This document shows, one piece after another, positions 17,009 through 26,490 of a stretch of DNA of 64,000 nt; position 1 is the first letter of the stretch; each line of letters opens with the position of its first letter. The notes below the pieces were generated by a model. The model saw nothing but the letters and a program-made list of their open reading frames with translations. It searched no databases and had not been told where the DNA came from. The DNA is taken from positions 156,665 to 220,664 of the forward strand of contig CAINED010000021.1 in NCBI GenBank assembly GCA_903847605.1, written 5' to 3'. The position numbers and the translations under genes are program-made. The stretch is from an uncultured Hyphomicrobiales bacterium. Lineage in GTDB: Bacteria > Pseudomonadota > Alphaproteobacteria > Rhizobiales > Beijerinckiaceae.

Positions 17009-20000
17009 GCCGGCAGCTCCGCCAGACGTCCCGCCGCTTTCAACTCCCGCAGGGCCTGCGCATCGCGCGGCGTGACGCCGGGATATTCTGGTTCGGCGGT
17101 CGCCGGATCGAAATATTTCCACGAGCGCAGGCACTTCACGCCGCTCGCGCGATGGGGAACCACCGCGACGCCCTTGACCTCGTCGAGGCGGAAGGCATCC
17201 GCGGGCCCCTCGCCTGCTTCGATGCGGATATCCGAGGTGATGCAGACTTCGGCGAAATCCACGCCGGCGACTGCGGCGCGCGCGGCCTCGTCGGCGACGT
17301 ACACCACCGGGCTTGCTTCGAGAGAGGAGCCGATGCGCTTCTGCGCCCGCTCGAGTTCGAGCGCGCCCGTGACCGCGCGGCGCACGTTACGGATGAGCTT
17401 CCACTTCGCTGCCAGCGCCTCGTCGCGCCATGCCGGGGGCACGCGCGGGAAAAATTCGAGATGCACCGAGTCGGCTTCCGCATAACGTGACAGCCATGAC
17501 TCCTCGCAGGTGAAGGGCAGGATCGGCGCGAGCCATACGGTCACAGCACGGAAGATTTCGTCGATGGCCTTCAACGCTCCGATGCGTTTCGCGCTCGAGA
17601 TCGGCTCGCAATAGAGCGTGTCCTTGCGAACGTCGAAGTAGAAGGCGGAAAGGTCGGTGTTCATGAACAGCGACAGCGCCGCGATCACTTTTTTGTAGTC
17701 GAAATTCGCATAGGCGTCGCGGATCTCGCCGTCGAGTTCGGCGAGGCGGTGCAGCATGAGGCGGTCGATCTCCTCGAGCTCCACGTTCGCGGCTTGCGCG
17801 GGGTCGTAATGGGCGAGCGCGCCGAGCATCCAGCGGATCGTGTTGCGCAACTTGCGATAGGTTTCCGAGAAAGTGGTGAGCACATTCTTGCCGATCCGCA
17901 GATCGTCGGAATAGTCGGATGCTGCGACCCAGAGGCGGAGAATGTCTGCGCCCGAATCCTTGATGACGGTCTGCGGCGCGACGACGTTGCCGAGGGATTT
18001 CGACATCTTGCGGCCGTTCTCGTCGAGCACGAAGCCGTGCGTCAGCACGACATCGTAAGGCGCGCGACCGCGGGTGCCGCAGCTTTCGAGCAAAGACGAA
18101 TGGAACCAGCCGCGATGCTGGTCAGAGCCTTCGAGATACATCACCTCGTCAGGTCCCCCGTCGCGCAGGCGATGGATGCCCGATAACCCGGGAAAGTGCT
18201 GCGCATCTTCCAGCGTGAATGCGTGCGTCGATCCCGAGTCGAACCAGACGTCGAGCACGTCGTCGATCTTCTCGTAGTCGGCGGCTTTATAGTCATCCGC
18301 GAGGAAACGCTGCGCAGCGCCTTCGGCGTACCAGGCATCCGCGCCTTCCTGCGTGAAGGCTTCGGCAATGCGCCGGTTCACGCGCTCGTCGACGAGAATG
18401 TCGTGCGTGCCCTTCTTCACGAAAACCGCGATCGGCACGCCCCAGGCGCGCTGGCGCGACACCACCCAGTCCGGGCGATTGGCGATCATGCCGGTGATGC
18501 GGTTCTCGCCGGCGGCGGGCACCCAGCGCGTTTCGGTGATGGCCGTGAGCGCGAGGTCGCGAAGGGTGGGAGCGTTGTGGCCGATGCCCGCTTGCGCCTG
18601 CTCCCCTCCCCCTTGTGGGGAGGGGTTGGGGGTGGGGGTTGCGAGAACTTCGGAGCCCTGCACGACCCCCACCCCGCCGGCTTCGCCGTCGACCCTCCCC
18701 ACAAGGGGGAGGGTAGAGTCTGCCATCCCCTTATCCATCGCAATGAACCATTGCGGCGTGTTGCGAAAGATCACCGGCTTCTTCGAGCGCCAACTATGCG
18801 GATACTGATGTTTGAGTCGTCCGCGCGCGATGATGTTGCCAGCTTCTTGCAGGGCCTTGATCACGGCGTCATTGGCGTCGCCCTTGTTGCCCTTGTCGTC
18901 GATGACGCGCTTGCCCGGAAAACCCGGCGCTTCCTTCGTGTAGAAACCGTCGGCATCAACCGTATAGGGGATGCGCGTGTCGATGCCGCGTTGCGCGAGC
19001 ATGCGGCCCGAGGCCATCCAGATGTCGAAGTCCTCGCGGCCGTGGCCGGGCGCGGTGTGCACGAAGCCCGTGCCGGTGTCGTCGGTGACGTGATCGCCAT
19101 CGAGCAGCGGCACGTCGAAATCATAGCCGTGATGGGCGAGCGGGTGTGAGCAGGCGAGAATATCGGCGGGATCGACGGCGCGCACACGAACGAATTGCTC
19201 CACTCGCGCCGACTTGAAGACATCGGACGCGAGGCGGTCGGCGAGCACGAAGAGCGCGCCCTTCTTCGCCCAGTTGTCGGCTGCCGCCTCGGTGACCCGA
19301 TAGAGGCCATAGTCGATCTTGTGCGAATAGGAGATCGCGCGATTGCCTGGCAGCGTCCAAGGCGTCGTCGTCCAGATGACGACGGAGGCGGATTTCAGAT
19401 CGTCGAAGATATCGTCAGCGGCTGCGACATCGTCGGGATTTTCGCCACTCTGCTGCGCGGCCTGTTGCACGGCAGTGCGTGCGGCCGGATTGATCGCCTT
19501 CACCGGGAATGCGACATGCACGGTATCACTGGTGTGATCTTCGTACTCGACTTCCGCCTCTGCCAGAGCGGTTTTCTCGACAACGCTCCACATGACCGGC
19601 TTGGAGCCGCGATAAAGCAGCCCGTTCGCCGCGAATTTCATGATCTCGCGCGCGATCTGCGCTTCAGCGGCATAGGCCATCGTGAGATAAGGGTTCGACC
19701 AGTCGCCCTCGACGCCCAGACGCTTGAATTCCTCGCGCTGCACATTCACCCAATGATCGGCATAGGCGCGGCATTCCTGGCGGAAGGCGATCATCGCGGC
19801 GGCGTTGGAGAAGTCCGGCTTCTGTTTGCCCTTGGAGCGGTAGTTGTCTTCCTCGATCTTCCACTCGATCGGCAGGCCGTGACAGTCCCAGCCCGGCACA
19901 TAGTTCGAATCCTTGCCGAGCATCTGCTGGCTGCGCGTCACCATGTCCTTGAGGATTTTGTTCAGCGCATGGCCGATATGGATGTTGCCGTTGGCGTAGG

Positions 20001-20193
20001 GCGGGCCATCGTGCAGCACGAATTTCGGGCGGCCTTTGCCGGCGGCGCGCAGCTTGCCGTAGAGGTCGGTTTTCGCCCAGCGCTCGAGGATCTGCGGCTC
20101 CTTCTGCGGCAGGCCGGCGCGCATGGGAAAATCGGTCTGCGGCAGGAACAGGGTTTTCGAATAGTCGGGGCCTTTGTCGGGCGTATCGGTCAT
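17005..20193 (-). CDS. ileS: isoleucyl-tRNA synthetase with an inserted repeat-encoded peptide
   Basis: Class I synthetase of 1062 residues, cytoplasmic, charging tRNA-Ile. The HIGH motif is in [11 protein letters not shown] and KMSKS in [10 protein letters not shown]; the CP1 editing domain and WxxP-type core are intact. It is longer than usual because about 45 residues, roughly 488-532, come from a palindromic repeat inserted in frame (see 18603-18713). The C-terminal zinc finger is degenerate (VKCLRSWKY, one cysteine left), as in a number of alphaproteobacterial enzymes. The start at 20193 ([12 protein letters not shown]) is preferred to the longer in-frame reading. lspA follows with overlap. 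Confidence 0.96.
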   Translation of the reverse strand: MTDTPDKGPDYSKTLFLPQTDFPMRAGLPQKEPQILERWAKTDLYGKLRAAGKGRPKFVLHDGPPYANGNIHIGHALNKILKDMVTRSQQMLGKDSNYVPGWDCHGLPIEWKIEEDNYRSKGKQKPDFSNAAAMIAFRQECRAYADHWVNVQREEFKRLGVEGDWSNPYLTMAYAAEAQIAREIMKFAANGLLYRGSKPVMWSVVEKTALAEAEVEYEDHTSDTVHVAFPVKAINPAARTAVQQAAQQSGENPDDVAAADDIFDDLKSASVVIWTTTPWTLPGNRAISYSHKIDYGLYRVTEAAADNWAKKGALFVLADRLASDVFKSARVEQFVRVRAVDPADILACSHPLAHHGYDFDVPLLDGDHVTDDTGTGFVHTAPGHGREDFDIWMASGRMLAQRGIDTRIPYTVDADGFYTKEAPGFPGKRVIDDKGNKGDANDAVIKALQEAGNIIARGRLKHQYPHSWRSKKPVIFRNTPQWFIAMDKGMADSTLPLVGRVDGEAGGVGVVQGSEVLATPTPNPSPQGGGEQAQAGIGHNAPTLRDLALTAITETRWVPAAGENRITGMIANRPDWVVSRQRAWGVPIAVFVKKGTHDILVDERVNRRIAEAFTQEGADAWYAEGAAQRFLADDYKAADYEKIDDVLDVWFDSGSTHAFTLEDAQHFPGLSGIHRLRDGGPDEVMYLEGSDQHRGWFHSSLLESCGTRGRAPYDVVLTHGFVLDENGRKMSKSLGNVVAPQTVIKDSGADILRLWVAASDYSDDLRIGKNVLTTFSETYRKLRNTIRWMLGALAHYDPAQAANVELEEIDRLMLHRLAELDGEIRDAYANFDYKKVIAALSLFMNTDLSAFYFDVRKDTLYCEPISSAKRIGALKAIDEIFRAVTVWLAPILPFTCEESWLSRYAEADSVHLEFFPRVPPAWRDEALAAKWKLIRNVRRAVTGALELERAQKRIGSSLEASPVVYVADEAARAAVAGVDFAEVCITSDIRIEAGEGPADAFRLDEVKGVAVVPHRASGVKCLRSWKYFDPATAEPEYPGVTPRDAQALRELKAAGRLAELPA
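18603..18713. repeat. palindromic repeat (REP/BIME-like) inside ileS
   Basis: Two 21-bp units, 18604-18624 and 18693-18713, are exact reverse complements. Each is itself a hairpin (CCCTCCCC, 5-base loop, GGGGAGGG). The inner flanks, G-rich after the first unit and C-rich before the second, are also complementary, so the whole ~111 bp can fold into one long arm. It is translated on the minus strand as part of IleS, giving a [13 protein letters not shown] peptide that I associate with Rhizobiales repeat-derived protein insertions. Confidence 0.88.
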
Positions 20194-20389
20194 GTCGGGC
20201 GGGTCCGGAATCTCGGTCGCGCGCGTGGCGAAGACGCGCGCAAGTTGCGGTGCAATTAGATGATTTGGGCGCAAAACGCCAATTCCCGGCCGCTCTCAGC
20301 AGGCCGGGCCGGTAATTCGTATCGTGTGCCAACGAGGCCGGATGGTCATACTCTCAATTTAGCAGGCTGTGCCAAAAAGCGGAAGGTGC

Positions 20390-21358
20390 TCAGCGCGAGA
20401 GTATGGCCCGCGCCTCTTCTACATCCAGCTCGATCCGCGCCTTCAGCGCGTCGAGACCGTCGAACTTTTCCTCGCCCCTGATCCATTCGACGAAGTCGAC
20501 CTCGACTTCGCGGCTATAGAGATCGCCGGAAAAGTCGAAGACGAAGATTTCGAGCAACGGCGGCCCGTTGTCGACGGTCGGACGCCGTCCCCAGCTGGCG
20601 ACGCCGCCATGGGTCACGCCGTCGATGACGATCCGGACCGCATAGATCCCATGCCGCAACTGGTTCGAAGGCTCGAGCACGAGATTGGCGGTCGGGAAAC
20701 CAAGGGTGCGGCCGAGCTTCTGGCCATGAACGACCTCGCCGATCACGAAATAGTCGTGCCCCAGAAGATCGCGCGCCCGCGCCACATCGCCCGCCAGCAG
20801 CGCCTTGCGCGCGTTGCCGGAGTGGACGGCTTCGAGGCTTCCGTCGGCGTCCGCGACAATCTTGCCGATGATTTCGACATCGAAGCCGTGGCGCTTGCCC
20901 GCCGCGCGCAGGAAATCGGGCGAGCCGGAGCGGCCCTTGCCGAAATGAAAATCGTAGCCGACGACGACGCCGGAGACGCCGAGCCTGCGGATCAGAATGT
21001 CCTGCACGAATTGTTCCGCATCGAGCGACGCCAACGCCGCATCGAAGCTGAAGACGATCAGGCCGTCGATCCCCAGCCGCTCCAGCGCCTTCGCCCTGGC
21101 GGCCTCGGGGGTCATGCGGAAGACCACGCTCTTTCCCGCGAAATAGTCGGCGGGATGGGGCTCGAACGTGAGGACCGCCAGCGGCGCCCGGCGCTTTTCC
21201 GCCAGCACTTTCGCGCGCGAGATGACGGCCTTGTGGCCGCGATGAACGCCGTCGAAATTGCCGATGGCGACCACCGGCGCCGCGAGCGCAGGCGGCAGGG
21301 CTTCGGGATCGCGAACGGCAGTGAAGCGTCGGGCCGGCGCGGTCGTGGCGGAAGTCAT
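20390..21358 (-). CDS. ribF: bifunctional riboflavin kinase/FMN adenylyltransferase
   Basis: 322 residues, close to the normal length of ~310. The N-terminal adenylyltransferase half has IGNFDGVHRGH (near 31) and TFEPHP; the C-terminal kinase half has GRTLGFPTANL and a GGVASWGRRPT motif. It makes FMN and then FAD in the cytosol. The start at 21358 gives the family N-terminus; the open frame further upstream has no similarity I can see. It lies upstream of ileS on the same strand. Confidence 0.95.
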   Translation of the reverse strand: MTSATTAPARRFTAVRDPEALPPALAAPVVAIGNFDGVHRGHKAVISRAKVLAEKRRAPLAVLTFEPHPADYFAGKSVVFRMTPEAARAKALERLGIDGLIVFSFDAALASLDAEQFVQDILIRRLGVSGVVVGYDFHFGKGRSGSPDFLRAAGKRHGFDVEIIGKIVADADGSLEAVHSGNARKALLAGDVARARDLLGHDYFVIGEVVHGQKLGRTLGFPTANLVLEPSNQLRHGIYAVRIVIDGVTHGGVASWGRRPTVDNGPPLLEIFVFDFSGDLYSREVEVDFVEWIRGEEKFDGLDALKARIELDVEEARAILSR

Positions 21359-21832
21359 GTGAGATCGGATCTTTCGGCTGATACCGGCGCGCGGAGAGAC
21401 CATGGCAGGGGGAGCATCGTCAAGTTGGTCTGCGTCAAGTTGCCTGTTTTCGATCTGACGCAATGCCGCAGGCGTTCCAATGTGGCAGAAAAATTCAGGA
21501 AGCAGGTCATGAGCGCTTAAAGGACTATCGGAGCGTTGCGCGCCGTCTACGCGGATGCGGTGTGCCGCGCCGCGGGTTGCGCCGGAACGGCGGTCGAGGC
21601 CGCCTTCGCCGCCGGTTAAAGACGGCGGTTGCCGTCTTTGCTCGCTGGTGGTTCTCGGAACGCCCGCTTCCCCATCGTTAAGCGCTAGTAAAATCAACAG
21701 TTTTAGTGAAGTTTTAACAATCGGGCTTAACGGCCCGGCAATCTGTTTCGGTCATTGTGAAGTCAGGCTTTCAAAGCCGGCGCGCCCCTGGCGATGGTGC
21801 GATGGCTGACTTCTGACAGGACGGAGAAACGG
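21359..21832. other. divergent intergenic region ribF / response regulator
   Basis: This stretch of 474 bp holds no convincing gene. It contains a 9-bp perfect hairpin at 21619-21640 and an AT-rich patch around 21676-21735 that would suit the response-regulator promoter, including TTAA-N7-TAAA (near 21679), which resembles a CtrA-type half-site pair but is not an exact match. Confidence 0.4.
21619..21640. terminator. terminator-like hairpin
   Basis: AAAGACGGC (21619-21627) and GCCGTCTTT (21632-21640) form a perfect stem with loop GGTT. The T-run is only three bases. No coding region runs into it from either side, so it could instead be a leader hairpin or protein site. Confidence 0.35.
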
Positions 21833-22225
21833 ATGAACCTCGATCCCGGCATGCCCATTCTGGTCGTCGACGACTACCAGACCATGGTGAAAATCATGCG
21901 CAATCTCTTGAAGCAGATCGGCTTCGAGAATGTCGACGATGCTTCCAACGGCGCGGCGGCGCTGGAAAAGATTCAGGCCAAGGAATACGGCCTCGTCATT
22001 TCCGACTGGAACATGGAGCCGATGACCGGCTACGAACTGTTGCAGAAGGTACGCGAGGGCGGATCCAACGCCAACGTTCCCTTCATCATGGTGACGGCGG
22101 AGTCCAAGACAGACAACATTGTCGCGGCGCGCCGGGCCGGCGTCAGCAACTATCTCGTGAAGCCTTTCAACCAGCAGTCGCTGAAAGCGAAGATCGATCA
22201 GGTCTTCAGCCAGAAGGCGGCCTGA
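21833..22225 (+). CDS. single-domain CheY-like response regulator
   Basis: 130-residue receiver domain without output domain. The acidic pocket is in VVDDYQT (D15, D16 region), the phosphoacceptor aspartate is in VISDWNMEPM and the conserved lysine in LVKPFN. CheY-type length and the MEPMTGYELL loop suggest a chemotaxis or phosphorelay regulator. No kinase or che genes are nearby. The ATG at 21833 follows ACGGAG. The gene converges on the HAD hydrolase gene, with only 9 bp between them. Confidence 0.88.
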   Translation: MNLDPGMPILVVDDYQTMVKIMRNLLKQIGFENVDDASNGAAALEKIQAKEYGLVISDWNMEPMTGYELLQKVREGGSNANVPFIMVTAESKTDNIVAARRAGVSNYLVKPFNQQSLKAKIDQVFSQKAA

Positions 22226-22234
22226 CAGCTTCTA

Positions 22235-23140
22235 TCACCACGCGAGTTTGGTCATGGCGGCCATGGGCTTGTGCTCATGCGCCGCCATCAGTTTTTTCAG
22301 CGCCGCGAGATCGAGATCGCCGCTGCGTCCGTTTGCGTCGGCAGGATGCAATTCGGCGCGATGAATGCCCGTCGTAATGAAGATCGTGTCCATGCCCCGG
22401 CTCACCGCGCCGCCGACATCGGTGTGCATGCCATCGCCAATGGCGAGAATACGCTGCAATTGCGGCTTGCGCCCGAGATGCTTTGACGCCAGTTCCATGG
22501 CGCGTTCGTAGATCGGCGCGAAGGGCTTGCCCGCCTGCAAGACGCGACCGCCGATTTTCTCGTAAGCCTGCGCAATCGCGCCCGAGCAATAGATTTCTCG
22601 CTCGCCCACATGCACCACGATATCGGGATTGGCCGAAATGAATTCGAGATCGCGCGCGCGCATCTCGTCCAGGGCGGACGCATAATCGCCCGGCGTATGA
22701 TCGTCGTCGAAAAGACCCGTGCAGACGACATATTCGGCCTTTTCCAGCGCGACGAGCGGAGGACGCAATCCTGTCTGCTGCTCCAGAATTTCGAACAATG
22801 CGTGATCGCGCACAGGACCGACATGATGCAGCGGCGACAGGCCATGTGCGGCGATGAAGGCGAGCGTCACGTCGCCGGAGGTTACGACCGCGTCGAATGT
22901 CCCTTCGGGGACGCCCAGCCCCTCGAGCTGTTTCAATACCGGTGGAAAGGGACGCGGCGCATTCGTCACGAGAATGACGGTCTTTCCCAGATCGCGGAAT
23001 TTGCGCAGCGCCGCGCAGGCTTCGGCAAAATGCTGGCGGCCGTTGTGAACGACGCCCCAGATATCGGAGAGGATGACATCGTAGCGCTCCGCAATTGCGG
23101 ATATGCCCGACATGACGGGAATTTCGACTGACGTATTCAT
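22235..23140 (-). CDS. HAD-superfamily class IIA hydrolase, NagD-like
   Basis: 301 residues with the NagD/TIGR01459-type arrangement: DIWGVVHNG (the first aspartate sits where the usual DxDG nucleophile motif lies), VILVTNAPRP (motif II) and ILAIGDGMHTDVGGA (motif IV). These are cytosolic phosphatases of sugar or nucleotide phosphates. The start at 23140 (MNTSVEIPVM) avoids an upstream extension without family similarity. Substrate unknown. Confidence 0.85.
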   Translation of the reverse strand: MNTSVEIPVMSGISAIAERYDVILSDIWGVVHNGRQHFAEACAALRKFRDLGKTVILVTNAPRPFPPVLKQLEGLGVPEGTFDAVVTSGDVTLAFIAAHGLSPLHHVGPVRDHALFEILEQQTGLRPPLVALEKAEYVVCTGLFDDDHTPGDYASALDEMRARDLEFISANPDIVVHVGEREIYCSGAIAQAYEKIGGRVLQAGKPFAPIYERAMELASKHLGRKPQLQRILAIGDGMHTDVGGAVSRGMDTIFITTGIHRAELHPADANGRSGDLDLAALKKLMAAHEHKPMAAMTKLAW

Positions 23141-23184
23141 GGGCGGACGGCTAGCGCGCTTTCCAGCCGGATGCAATCGCCCCG

Positions 23185-23874
23185 CTATTTCCGCTCCGCA
23201 TCGACCCGCAGGCGGGGGCCGTAGAGCGACACCATGCCCCTGATGTCGCCACGCTGAAGATCGCGCGTGCGCTCGTCATAGCGCCAGGACATCAATTGAC
23301 CGCTTGCGGAGGGATGATCGAGGCCCAGCACATGGCCGATCTCGTGAGCGAGCACGTAACGCAGGTCATAGGATTTCAGATCGCCGTCGAAGCCGGTCTT
23401 CCAGCGTGCGCTCGTATTCAGGCATATGAGCCCGCGCGTAATTTCGCCCTGAAGCATGTTTCCCGCCGGCCTGTGAATCACGTCGGCGAAGGCGATACCC
23501 TGCGGTGTCTCCTGCGCCCCGATCAGGACGTCGGCTTTGGAAGGATCTTCCGTGAACTCAAAATCGACAGCGGCGATACTCTGCCAGTAAGTGAAGGCGC
23601 CTGCAGCCTCCCGCAGAAGACCAGCCCTCTCCATGCCCTTGGATGTCGCAGCAACCATCTGGCCGCAGTTCCTGGCCTCGGCTGTGCTGGTCGCGCTATC
23701 GACGAGGCTCCAGGTCAGCTTGAGGGCGCCACGAAGAGGCTGCGGCCAGGCCAGGGTGCGCCCGCCGATTTGCAGGCGGACAAAGACTTCGTCCGTTTCA
23801 GCAAAGGCTGCAGGTGCGGCAAAGGTTGCCGCGAGCGCAAACGTAACCGCAAAGAGCTTTCCAACTTTTCGCAA
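23185..23874 (-). CDS. secreted matrixin-like zinc metalloprotease
   Basis: 229 residues: a signal peptide (MRKVGKLFAVTFALAATFAAPAAFA), then a short metzincin domain with the complete zinc motif HEIGHVLGLDH near residue 176 and a downstream Met-turn-like LMSWRYDE. Two cysteines (NCGQ, LICL) could form a disulphide. It starts with TTG: an in-frame TAA is immediately upstream and GGGGGAC serves as ribosome site. Probably a periplasmic or exported protease; the target is unknown. Confidence 0.85.
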   Translation of the reverse strand: MRKVGKLFAVTFALAATFAAPAAFAETDEVFVRLQIGGRTLAWPQPLRGALKLTWSLVDSATSTAEARNCGQMVAATSKGMERAGLLREAAGAFTYWQSIAAVDFEFTEDPSKADVLIGAQETPQGIAFADVIHRPAGNMLQGEITRGLICLNTSARWKTGFDGDLKSYDLRYVLAHEIGHVLGLDHPSASGQLMSWRYDERTRDLQRGDIRGMVSLYGPRLRVDAERK

Positions 23875-24082
23875 TTAGTCCCCCAAGCCGCGTTTTCAAC
23901 GCGATTCGTTGGCACATCATAGAGTTTTCTGCATCCTGCGCTCAAGGTTAGAGAACAAGCAGGTTATGCTCAGCGGCGCGGCATAATGACCAATCTTGCG
24001 ACGCAGGCGGAAGCCTCGCTTTTGCGCGCGGCTAGGGAGAGGCTATGCTCGCGCGCCAAAATGGTTGGGAGTACGGGAAGAC

Positions 24083-25111
24083 ATGAATCCGAATTCGAGC
24101 GCCTGCCTGTTCGCCAGCCTGATTTCGCTGGTCAGCGCAAACGTCGCGACCGCCCAGTCCCAGGATTTTTACGCGGGCAAGCGCATCACTGTTATCGTCG
24201 GCACGGCGGCAGGCGGCGGCTACGATACTTACGCGCGCATGATCGCGCGCTACATGCCGCCTCACATTCCGGGGCAGCCGACGTTCGTCGTGCAGAATAT
24301 GCCCGGCGCGGGCAGCAATGTTTCCGCGGCCTATATTCAGAATGTCGCGCCGAAAGACGGCACGTTCATAGGCTCCTATCAGTCCGGCCTTGTGCTTGAG
24401 CCGCTGATCGGGTCGCGCCCGATCAATCACGATCCTTCGAAGGCGCAATATCTCGGCAGCGCCAACGACGATATCTATATTTGCATCGCGCGCGCGGATT
24501 CGCCGGCAAAAGAATTCAAGGATGCGTTGACGACCGAAATGGTGATGGGCGCGAGCAATTCGAGTTCAACCTCGGATTATTCGATGATGTTCAACGCCAT
24601 ACTGGGCACGAAATTCAAGATCGTGCTCGGCTATCAGGGCAGCCGCCAGATATCGCTCGCGATCGAGAAAGGCGAGGCACATGGCGCCTGCGGCTTTGCC
24701 TGGCCTTCTATTTCCGTCACCCAGCCCGGACAATTCGAAAGCGGCGCGCTCAAGGTGATCGCGCAGGCGCATTCGACAGGGCATCCAGACCTCAACAAGA
24801 AGGGCGTGCCGTTGGCAGGCGACTTCGCGCGCACACCGGAGGACAAAGCTGTCCTCGATTTCTTCTTCAGTCAGACCCGTTTCGGCCGGCCCTTTGCCGT
24901 CGCCGACGGCGTCCCCGCCGAGCGTGTCGCGCTGTTGCGCAAGGCGTTTGCGGCGACAATGGAAGATCCGCAGTTGCGCGCCGAGGCTGCAAAGATGAAA
25001 CTCGACATCGACTATGTGAAAGGCGAGGATTTGCAGCAACTCGTCGCGAAGATCTACGCCGCGCCACCCACGGTCATCGAGCGCACCAAGGCCGCGCTCA
25101 ATCCGAAATAA
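24083..25111 (+). CDS. TctC-like periplasmic binding protein
   Basis: 342 residues with a signal peptide (MNPNSSACLFASLISL, cut near TAQS) and the subtype hallmarks DFYAGKRITVIVGTAAGGGYD and QNMPGAGSN. This subtype, also seen in the tandem pair at 36801-38976, differs from the WPTRTIKL type at 5623. No TctA/TctB carrier is adjacent. A RidA-family gene follows after 23 bp, so the two probably form one operon. The ATG at 24083 has GGGAAG upstream. Confidence 0.85.
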   Translation: MNPNSSACLFASLISLVSANVATAQSQDFYAGKRITVIVGTAAGGGYDTYARMIARYMPPHIPGQPTFVVQNMPGAGSNVSAAYIQNVAPKDGTFIGSYQSGLVLEPLIGSRPINHDPSKAQYLGSANDDIYICIARADSPAKEFKDALTTEMVMGASNSSSTSDYSMMFNAILGTKFKIVLGYQGSRQISLAIEKGEAHGACGFAWPSISVTQPGQFESGALKVIAQAHSTGHPDLNKKGVPLAGDFARTPEDKAVLDFFFSQTRFGRPFAVADGVPAERVALLRKAFAATMEDPQLRAEAAKMKLDIDYVKGEDLQQLVAKIYAAPPTVIERTKAALNPK

Positions 25112-25134
25112 TTTCACCGAGAGGAGCAAGCAGG

Positions 25135-25518
25135 ATGGCAAAATTCATGAACCCGGACGGCGTCGCGAAACCGACGGCCAATTATTCGCAATGCGTGGAA
25201 GTGCCGGCCGGCGCGCGCCGCCTCATTATCTCCGGCCAGGTCGGCGCGAAGCCGGATGGAACGGTCGTTCAGGGCGCAGAAGCGCAGACGGAGCAGATTT
25301 TCGACAATCTCGAAGCCGTGCTGAAAGCCAACGGCATGGGACTGACGGATGTCGTGAAGATCGTGAGCTATTGCGTGGGCCGCGAACCACTGGCTGGCAT
25401 GCGTACTGTCCGCGCGCGCAGGCTTGGCACCCATGCGCCGACCAGCACGCTTGTGGTGGTTGCAGGATTGGCGAACCCTGAATATTTGATCGAGATCGAA
25501 GCGGAAGCCGTCAAATGA
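25135..25518 (+). CDS. RidA/YjgF/UK114-family protein
   Basis: 127 residues. Family enzymes hydrolyse reactive enamine/imine intermediates or act in catabolic pathways such as Rut pyrimidine degradation. Seen features are ISGQVGAKPDG, the central EQTEQIFDNLE-like helix and IEIEAEAV at the C-terminus. The arginine normally needed for deaminase activity near the end of strand 5 is not obvious here (the segment reads RRLGTHAPTSTLVVV), so a non-archetypal subgroup is likely. GAGGAG precedes the ATG. Co-transcription with a binding protein suggests a catabolic rather than housekeeping role. Confidence 0.85.
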   Translation: MAKFMNPDGVAKPTANYSQCVEVPAGARRLIISGQVGAKPDGTVVQGAEAQTEQIFDNLEAVLKANGMGLTDVVKIVSYCVGREPLAGMRTVRARRLGTHAPTSTLVVVAGLANPEYLIEIEAEAVK

Positions 25519-25556
25519 TGTTCAAGGTAGCGTCATAGTTGGCATTGGAGCATGAC

Positions 25557-25769
25557 ATGAGCGAAACAAAATCCATCGTGATCGACGTGAAGGGCATGAC
25601 CTGCCAGGGCTGCGTCAACGCCGTCACGCGCATCGTCAAGCGCACCGATCCGCAGGCCGACGTGAAGGTCGACCTTGCTGCAGGACGTGCGGATGTGACG
25701 TCGAGCGTCAGTCCGGACGTCATCGAGAAGGCGATCAGCGCCGGCGGCTACGAAGCCCACGCGCGGTAA
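25557..25769 (+). CDS. HMA-domain heavy-metal chaperone
   Basis: 70-residue ferredoxin-like metal-binding domain with GMTCQGC near residue 13 and a typical C-terminal SAGGYEA end, as in CopZ. It binds soft metals such as Cu(I) in the cytosol. No P-type ATPase or copper regulator is nearby. The ATG at 25557 is preferred to TTG 25539. The gene converges on the ABC operon with 1 bp between stops. Confidence 0.85.
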   Translation: MSETKSIVIDVKGMTCQGCVNAVTRIVKRTDPQADVKVDLAAGRADVTSSVSPDVIEKAISAGGYEAHAR

Positions 25770-25770
25770 A

Positions 25771-26490
25771 TCACGCGGGGTGCGGGACGGACACGATGTG
25801 TCCGTCCACGATATGTACGCGCCGGTCCGTCCGGGCGGCGAGATCGAGATCGTGGGTGACGACGACGATGGCCCGCGAATGGCGGCCATCTTTCTCTTCG
25901 TCCACGAGTTCCCGGAAAATTTTCAGCACCTGATCGCTCGAAACCGTGTCGAGATTGCCGGTCGGTTCGTCCGCGAGAATGACTGCGGGGTCGTTGGCGA
26001 GGGCCCGCGCGATGGCGACACGCTGGCGCTGGCCGCCGGAGATCCGGTCCGGCGTTTTTTCGACATGTCCGGCAAGTCCCAACCTTTCAAGCAGCATGCC
26101 CGCGCGCTGCCGCATCTCATTCTCCGAAAGGCGTCTGAGCGCGCGCATCGGCAGCATCACATTGTCGAGCAGCGAAAATTCCGGCAGCAGAAAGTGAAAC
26201 TGAAAGACGAAACCAAGCGTCGCAAGGCGGATCGCGGCGCGCTCCTCTTCGCCCAGCTTGCTGGTCGCGCGCCCCTGAACGAAAACTTCGCCGCTAGTCG
26301 GCAGATCGAGCAATCCCAGAAGATAAAGTAACGATGATTTGCCCGAACCCGAAGGGCCGGTAATCGAAACGAATTCGCCGGGCAGCACGCTGAAGTCTAT
26401 ATTCTCGATCAGCGTCGTCGGCACCGCGCCGCCAATGACGCGCGTACCGCCACGAATTTCGAGCAGCGGGTCGGGGCCTGGCGGGCTCAC
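25771..26490 (-). CDS. ABC transporter ATP-binding protein, LolD/MacB type
   Basis: 239 residues. Walker [10 protein letters not shown], signature [14 protein letters not shown], Walker [13 protein letters not shown] and H-loop VVTHDLDLA are all present. It starts with GTG at 26490, overlapping the permease stop (GTGA). With the FtsX-type permease and HlyD-type adaptor it makes a three-part MacAB/DevBCA-like system that would move lipids, peptides or drugs out of the inner membrane. Substrate not evident. Confidence 0.9.
   Translation of the reverse strand: MSPPGPDPLLEIRGGTRVIGGAVPTTLIENIDFSVLPGEFVSITGPSGSGKSSLLYLLGLLDLPTSGEVFVQGRATSKLGEEERAAIRLATLGFVFQFHFLLPEFSLLDNVMLPMRALRRLSENEMRQRAGMLLERLGLAGHVEKTPDRISGGQRQRVAIARALANDPAVILADEPTGNLDTVSSDQVLKIFRELVDEEKDGRHSRAIVVVTHDLDLAARTDRRVHIVDGHIVSVPHPA

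Noticed and set aside
21385..21697. N-terminal extension of RibF by more than 100 residues
   Set aside because: RibF homologues start near the MTSATTAP methionine; the upstream part has no similarity to the family and covers the intergenic hairpin.
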